From the NCBI RefSeq assembly GCF_016808095.1, contig NC_068974.1:38974590-39038589 (forward strand): DNA of 64,000 nucleotides. Direction: 5' to 3'. Source of the stretch: Vigna angularis. Taxonomy: Eukaryota; Streptophyta; Magnoliopsida; Fabales; Fabaceae. Positions 60,101 to 64,000 of the stretch are shown here, in pieces (the stretch's first letter is position 1; every line of letters begins with the position of its first letter). Position numbers and translations under genes: made by a program. The notes beneath the pieces were generated by a model. The model saw nothing but the letters and a program-made list of their open reading frames with translations, was not told the DNA's origin and made no database searches.

Positions 60101-61094
60101 CAAAATTCTGTAACCAAAAGCAGAATTGCGAAATACATCAACCCTAAGGAATATGCTTATGTAGGTATCTCCTCTCTAACACAACCCATTAGGAATAGTA
60201 GAATGCAAGCGACCTTTACACTAAAAACAATGCCAGTCACTTGCATTTCTGATTAGGAGCCGATTCCAATTTTTATTTTTTTGTCAAGAAGAGACAGCAA
60301 GGGAAAGTGAAGAACAGTAGATTTTACCTGTGGATTTAGCAAAATTATAGATCATCGAACATAGATAACGAGGTAAAATCTCTGATCACAGCTTCTCTAT
60401 TTAGCTATGTTTTTTTTTTTATTATTATTATTATTATCTAACGTTCTACACATATCCTTTTTCTGAATTCCTTCCACGAATTCGAGCTACCCCGTTCTAG
60501 TTTCCAACCCAATTATGGGTACACCATTTTTTCTCACTTTGTTCTTTCCATAGGATTTTGTTCTGTACTCCTGTTGCAACACTATGCTGTAAATTGATTG
60601 TACATTGTGAGATATTGTTTAAAGGCGCAAAGTGACTCAGTTGTTGTGCTTTGTCTTGTAAGAAAAATTAAGTTAAGTTTGTCAATTATCATTGTACTGT
60701 CTGATAATAATTTCAATGCATCTTGTTATTAGATAATTTTTTAGGTGGTAGCAGTAATGCATGTCGACAATTTTGCTTGTTCCTAGATCCTATTCTTCCT
60801 TAAGCAGTAACTGAATAACGCTAGTATTGAAATAAGTGAAGAAAAATAAAAGCTCCCGAGAGTTGTTGAACTGGAATGACTGTACAGGAGTATTAGTTAC
60901 TGAGAATTTAGGTCATACTTATATAAAATTAAGCACCTATATCTAAAGAATGTGTTTAAAACTGAAATGCTTGTATTATTTTTGATAATTTTGGTTTGTG
61001 TTATTCTGCAAAGCTGAAATCAATGATAGAAACTTTGATTAAACTAAATTTCTTAAACTTATGTATCCTCTGCCAAAGGTCTGAAGTTGAACCA
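60101..61094 (+). other. probable 5' non-coding exon and first intron of the bHLH gene
   Basis: Bases about 60101-60372 look like a 5' UTR exon ending at a good donor (ACGAG then GTAAAATC at 60373). The exon carrying the start codon begins after TGCCAAAG at 61079. A T-run followed by ATT repeats at 60411-60436 lies in the intron. The upstream exon has a stop in the frame that would join the bHLH exon, so it cannot add coding sequence. Confidence 0.45.
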
Positions 61095-62537
61095 ATGGAT
61101 TGTACAGCTGCAAGAAGGACACAAAAGGCTGACCGAGAAAAGCTGAGGAGGGATCGACTCAATGAACAATTTGTAACGCTGGTCAACATTTTAGGTAAAT
61201 CAAATTTCACAATCTTCGGTGAAAAAAATGTCATGAATTTTTTATGTTTGTTGCTATTCCTGACTTACTAAGGGTATCAAACTGCCAGGTTCACTTTTGT
61301 TGAATGACCAATTGATAATAACTAAACTGTTGTACTAACAGTACCCAGATTGTATTTGTTATGGCAAGTGTTAGCATTGGATTGGATATTGTTAATGTCT
61401 TTAGTTTGGGAATTGACCTGATTGGAGTTTAATTATTTTCAACCACACGTCTCAGTGATTACTTTAGGTTATACATATGGTGATAGTTTTGATCTAACGA
61501 GTTGTTGCTTAGATATTCCTTAATATTTATCCGTGTGTTTGTCACTTGATGACAACTGTTAAATCAGTACTTCTATTAAATTACTCTGCCTTTGGCGACT
61601 CTGAAGTGCAGATCCTGATAGGCCCAAAAATGACAAAGCAACCGTTATAGATGATACCATTCAATTGCTACAGGACCTTACTTCTCAAGTTAGTAAACTT
61701 AAAGATGAATATGCTGCACTAAATGAAGAATCTTGTGAGGTAATATTTTCTCTTCTCTATTTGATAAATCACCATGATGCTTTTGGGACATTAAATAATC
61801 AAGGAAGTAATGACATTTTATTAATTTTCAGTTGGCTCGCGAGAAAAATGATCTTAGAGAAGAAAAGGCTTCTCTTAAATCAGATATTGAGAAGTTGAGT
61901 TGTCAGTATCAGCAACAGCTCAGGACTGTGTCTCCATGGACTGCAATGGATCATTCAGTAATGGTAGTTCCACCATCATATCCATATCCAGTGCCAATGC
62001 CAATACCTCCTTCTCCAATTGCTATGCAGCCATACCCCTTCTATGCTAATCAACATTCTGCTATTATCCCTAACCCTTGTTCAACATATGTTCCTTATTT
62101 AGTCCCTAATACCCTTGTTGAACAGCAATCCATCCAGCACATTGCCCCACCTCTTCATCCAGGTTTCCAGTCCCACATGTCGGGTAAACTAGAGTCCAGA
62201 AACAAATGCAAGGAGAGCATGGTTGAGAAACATGAGGATTCAAATGATGTCACTGCAGACCGGACTTCCGGGTGTTCTGCAGACCAGGTTAGTTTTGCTT
62301 TGCTTTTTAAAGAAGTCTAGTAACCTATAGGCTATAGCTGTGATAAAAGAGGTATGGATTCATGTGGTGTTTGTGTTTTGGGTTTTGCAGGATTTGTCAT
62401 CTGGGCAAATAAAATCTAGCGAATTGTCAAGGAGGCAAAGCATTTGCACTGAAGTGAGTTCGTTAGGTAGGTGCTTGTCATCTAGGAGCGTTCAGGAGAG
62501 TTCATCAAGTAGTGTAGTTCACGAGCACAAAGAATAA
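61095..62537 (+). CDS. bHLH transcription factor, bHLH121-like
   Basis: Four exons, 61095-61194, 61612-61739, 61832-62287 and 62391-62537, give 276 residues with matching phases. The basic region is RRTQKADREKLRRDRLNEQF, followed by helix-loop-helix (VNILDPDRPKNDKATVIDDT, IQLLQDLTSQVSKLKDEYAA) and a leucine-zipper-like extension (REKNDLREEKASLKSDIEKL). The tail is proline-rich (PPSYPYPVPMPIPPSPIAMQ, YPFYANQHSAIIPNPCSTYV) and then serine-rich (SVQESSSSSVVHEHKE). Domain order and wording match Arabidopsis bHLH121 (URI) and its legume relatives. In Arabidopsis bHLH121 works with group IVc bHLH factors in iron-deficiency signalling. Two points are unusual. The helix-1 segment reads FVTLVNIL where relatives have FxELGNxL. 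The open frame also extends upstream of the ATG as SEVEP to the splice acceptor, a sequence shared with longer relatives, which suggests loss of an N-terminal coding exon. Confidence 0.88.
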
Positions 62538-64000
62538 TGAATGAGAAAGGGAACAATGTCAGTCAAGTCTTATCTCTTTTGAATTGAAGTCATTATGGAG
62601 TTTCTCCAGTGTTTAGCTACTACTACTATCTGGAGGTACAAGTCTCTTGTTTTTTTTTTTCTTTAAACAAATCACCTGTGATATCTCTCCCATATAAATA
62701 AGCTTTTCCTTTCCTGTAAAAGCTTGACAAATCTGGTTTATATACCCATTTCTTGTAGAAAAGTAAAATTGCAGGGGGAAAACCTCCCAATTTGATTGAT
62801 GTGGCTAATCTGTAGGGTATGCAAATCACTTGACCTATGACCGGAAATTGTATTTATATTATGAGAAATTCTCGTTATACACTCTTTCTAATATACTCTA
62901 TTATTGTATGAAATTTGTTAAAAAAGCTTAAAATTGTGTTAATACTTATGCAATGAACCTCATTTATAATATTGTAATTTGTAAATTAACTTGGATCAAT
63001 AAGAAAGGTGTTTTGGATTGGAACTTGGAAGCAGTATGTTGTTCACAAAAACTATTAGTCGGTTATAAACTACATAAGGATGTTTGGACAAGCTTCTTTA
63101 TAAGTCATTTTAGGAGAGGAAATAAGAAAAAAGGAAATGAACTTCTCAATAAGCTAAAATTAACTTATATAAGAAATCAAAATAAAAAAAATAGAGAATT
63201 TATATGAGAGGACTTCTATAAGTTAGATAATGGAAAAAACCAATTTTATTTTTTCCTTTGATTTTCTCTCTTAGAAGGAGCTTATGGAAAAGTCTGTCCA
63301 AAAATGCCTTTTGATTCTTGTTAATTTTCACATGACATTTAATGAAATATTATTAATTTTTCTCTAATAATTTTTAAAAATAAATACATGTCATGTACAA
63401 CTCAGTGCAACTATAAATAAGTGATCATTCTGACTAATTAATAATGACAAGCTTGTTGAGATGTGGAAAAATTATAAAAATGGTGAGATAAGATTGTTGA
63501 TATGATGAGAGAGATAAAAATTCAAAGTAATACCATAAAAATATTGTAAAAACACTATTTAAATAGTATAACACCATAAACTAGACCGTGGGTGGTGGTG
63601 CTATGTATTAGTTAGACCACGAGGCAGTAAGAGAGTGGCCCCCACCCCAACCCCGAAGATATCGAGGTGTTTAAGGGAAATAAATGAATTTAATCGAACA
63701 GCTGTTGAGTGACCCGTGGTTAAGTAATACCACGATGCATAAAGAAAGAAAAGCAACCTTGTGAGGGGAGAGCAGCTGATGAGCTAACTTACTATCTTTC
63801 AGTGTTGTCATTGGATTCTTGACTGAATCTTGAAATGGTTATAAACAATAGAACTAATGCCAGCACGCAGAAACACACTTTCTGCAAGTTTTCTCTTTTT
63901 GATCATTGAGTCAAATTCAAGTGTTTGCACAGTATTAAAATCTATTTGATGGGTTGTGGTTTTTTGTACAAGACTAGAAGTAAATGCTATTATTGGCCTT
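62538..64000. other. bHLH 3' region and AT-rich flank
   Basis: Bases 62538 to about 62850 should hold the bHLH 3' UTR. Bases about 62870-62935 resemble one half of the MITE at 13218. A second MITE is listed at 63077. Bases 63580-63960 are of mixed composition and might be the upstream region of a gene beyond the window; no reading frame, tRNA or convincing snoRNA was found there. Confidence 0.4.
63077..63309. mobile_element. MITE with GGATGTTTGGACA-type ends
   Basis: The left end (GGATGTTTGGACAAGCTTCT ... ATAAG) pairs with the inverse complement of the right end (GGCATTTTTGGACAGACTTT ... ATAAG) in imperfect inverted repeats of about 30 bases. The interior is A-rich and non-coding. Total length is about 233 bases. 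The ends resemble hAT-like MITEs common in legumes; the target duplication is unclear. Confidence 0.5.

Noticed and set aside
63770..63830. possible box C/D snoRNA (CTGATGAGC ... GACTGAA)
   Set aside because: C-box-like and D-box-like strings are present, but no convincing terminal stem or guide pairing could be shown.
1..64000. tRNA genes, rRNA genes, CRISPR arrays, prokaryotic operons
   Set aside because: Scanning by eye for T-loop motifs, repeat-spacer patterns and Shine-Dalgarno-linked gene runs found none; the window is typical plant nuclear DNA.

Overview
This is nuclear DNA from a flowering plant, most likely a legume of the Phaseoleae type (Vigna, Phaseolus or soybean relatives). The evidence is GT-AG introns with AT-rich interiors, long AT-rich intergenic stretches, plant-specific gene families (P-class PPR, Ole e 1 proline-rich protein, bHLH121-like factor), and legume-style MITEs, TRIMs, MULEs and hAT elements. 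There are no operons, CRISPR arrays or prokaryotic signals. The species call is an inference from protein resemblance and repeat style.

Layout. 1-225 (-): first 75 codons of a VPS23/ELC (TSG101-like) ESCRT-I gene cut by the window edge. 1270-3538 (-): seven-exon EMG1/NEP1 18S rRNA pseudouridine methyltransferase. About 4400-5400: decayed Ty3/gypsy fragment. 5962-8664 (+): intronless 900-residue PPR protein, ortholog-like to Arabidopsis At5g59900. 11127-14311 (-): seven-exon peptidyl-tRNA hydrolase 2. 17738-18256 (-): intronless cytosolic cyclophilin. 21716-43971 (-): 32-exon NUP205 nucleoporin gene, whose large introns hold TRIM, copia, hAT and LINE remnants. 44727-46149: a young non-autonomous Mutator-like element with 216-bp inverted repeats and a 9-bp target duplication, about 0.75 kb upstream of the NUP205 start. 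47315-48691 (-): secreted Ole e 1/proline-rich cell-wall protein. 52502-55553 (-): eight-exon TRAP-alpha (SSR1). 61095-62537 (+): bHLH121-like transcription factor. The rest is AT-rich intergenic DNA with microsatellites and MITEs.

The genes are mostly single-copy-type housekeeping functions (endosomal sorting, ribosome assembly, organellar RNA handling, peptidyl-tRNA recycling, protein folding, nuclear pore, ER translocon), plus one cell-wall protein and one regulator probably tied to iron homeostasis. They do not form one pathway. Several (EMG1, PTH2, cyclophilin, NUP205) carry a telo-box-like AAACCCTA motif just upstream of the start, which fits growth-linked co-expression.

Exon boundaries were worked out by hand from reading-frame continuity, GT/AG sites and family resemblance. 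For every spliced gene the exon phases close exactly, which supports the models, but no transcript data were available. No clearly new biological system was found. The strongest second-look items are the MULE with its GC-rich cargo, the hAT element nested inside TRIM DNA, the concentration of one TRIM family in NUP205 introns, and the apparently shortened N-terminus of the bHLH gene.
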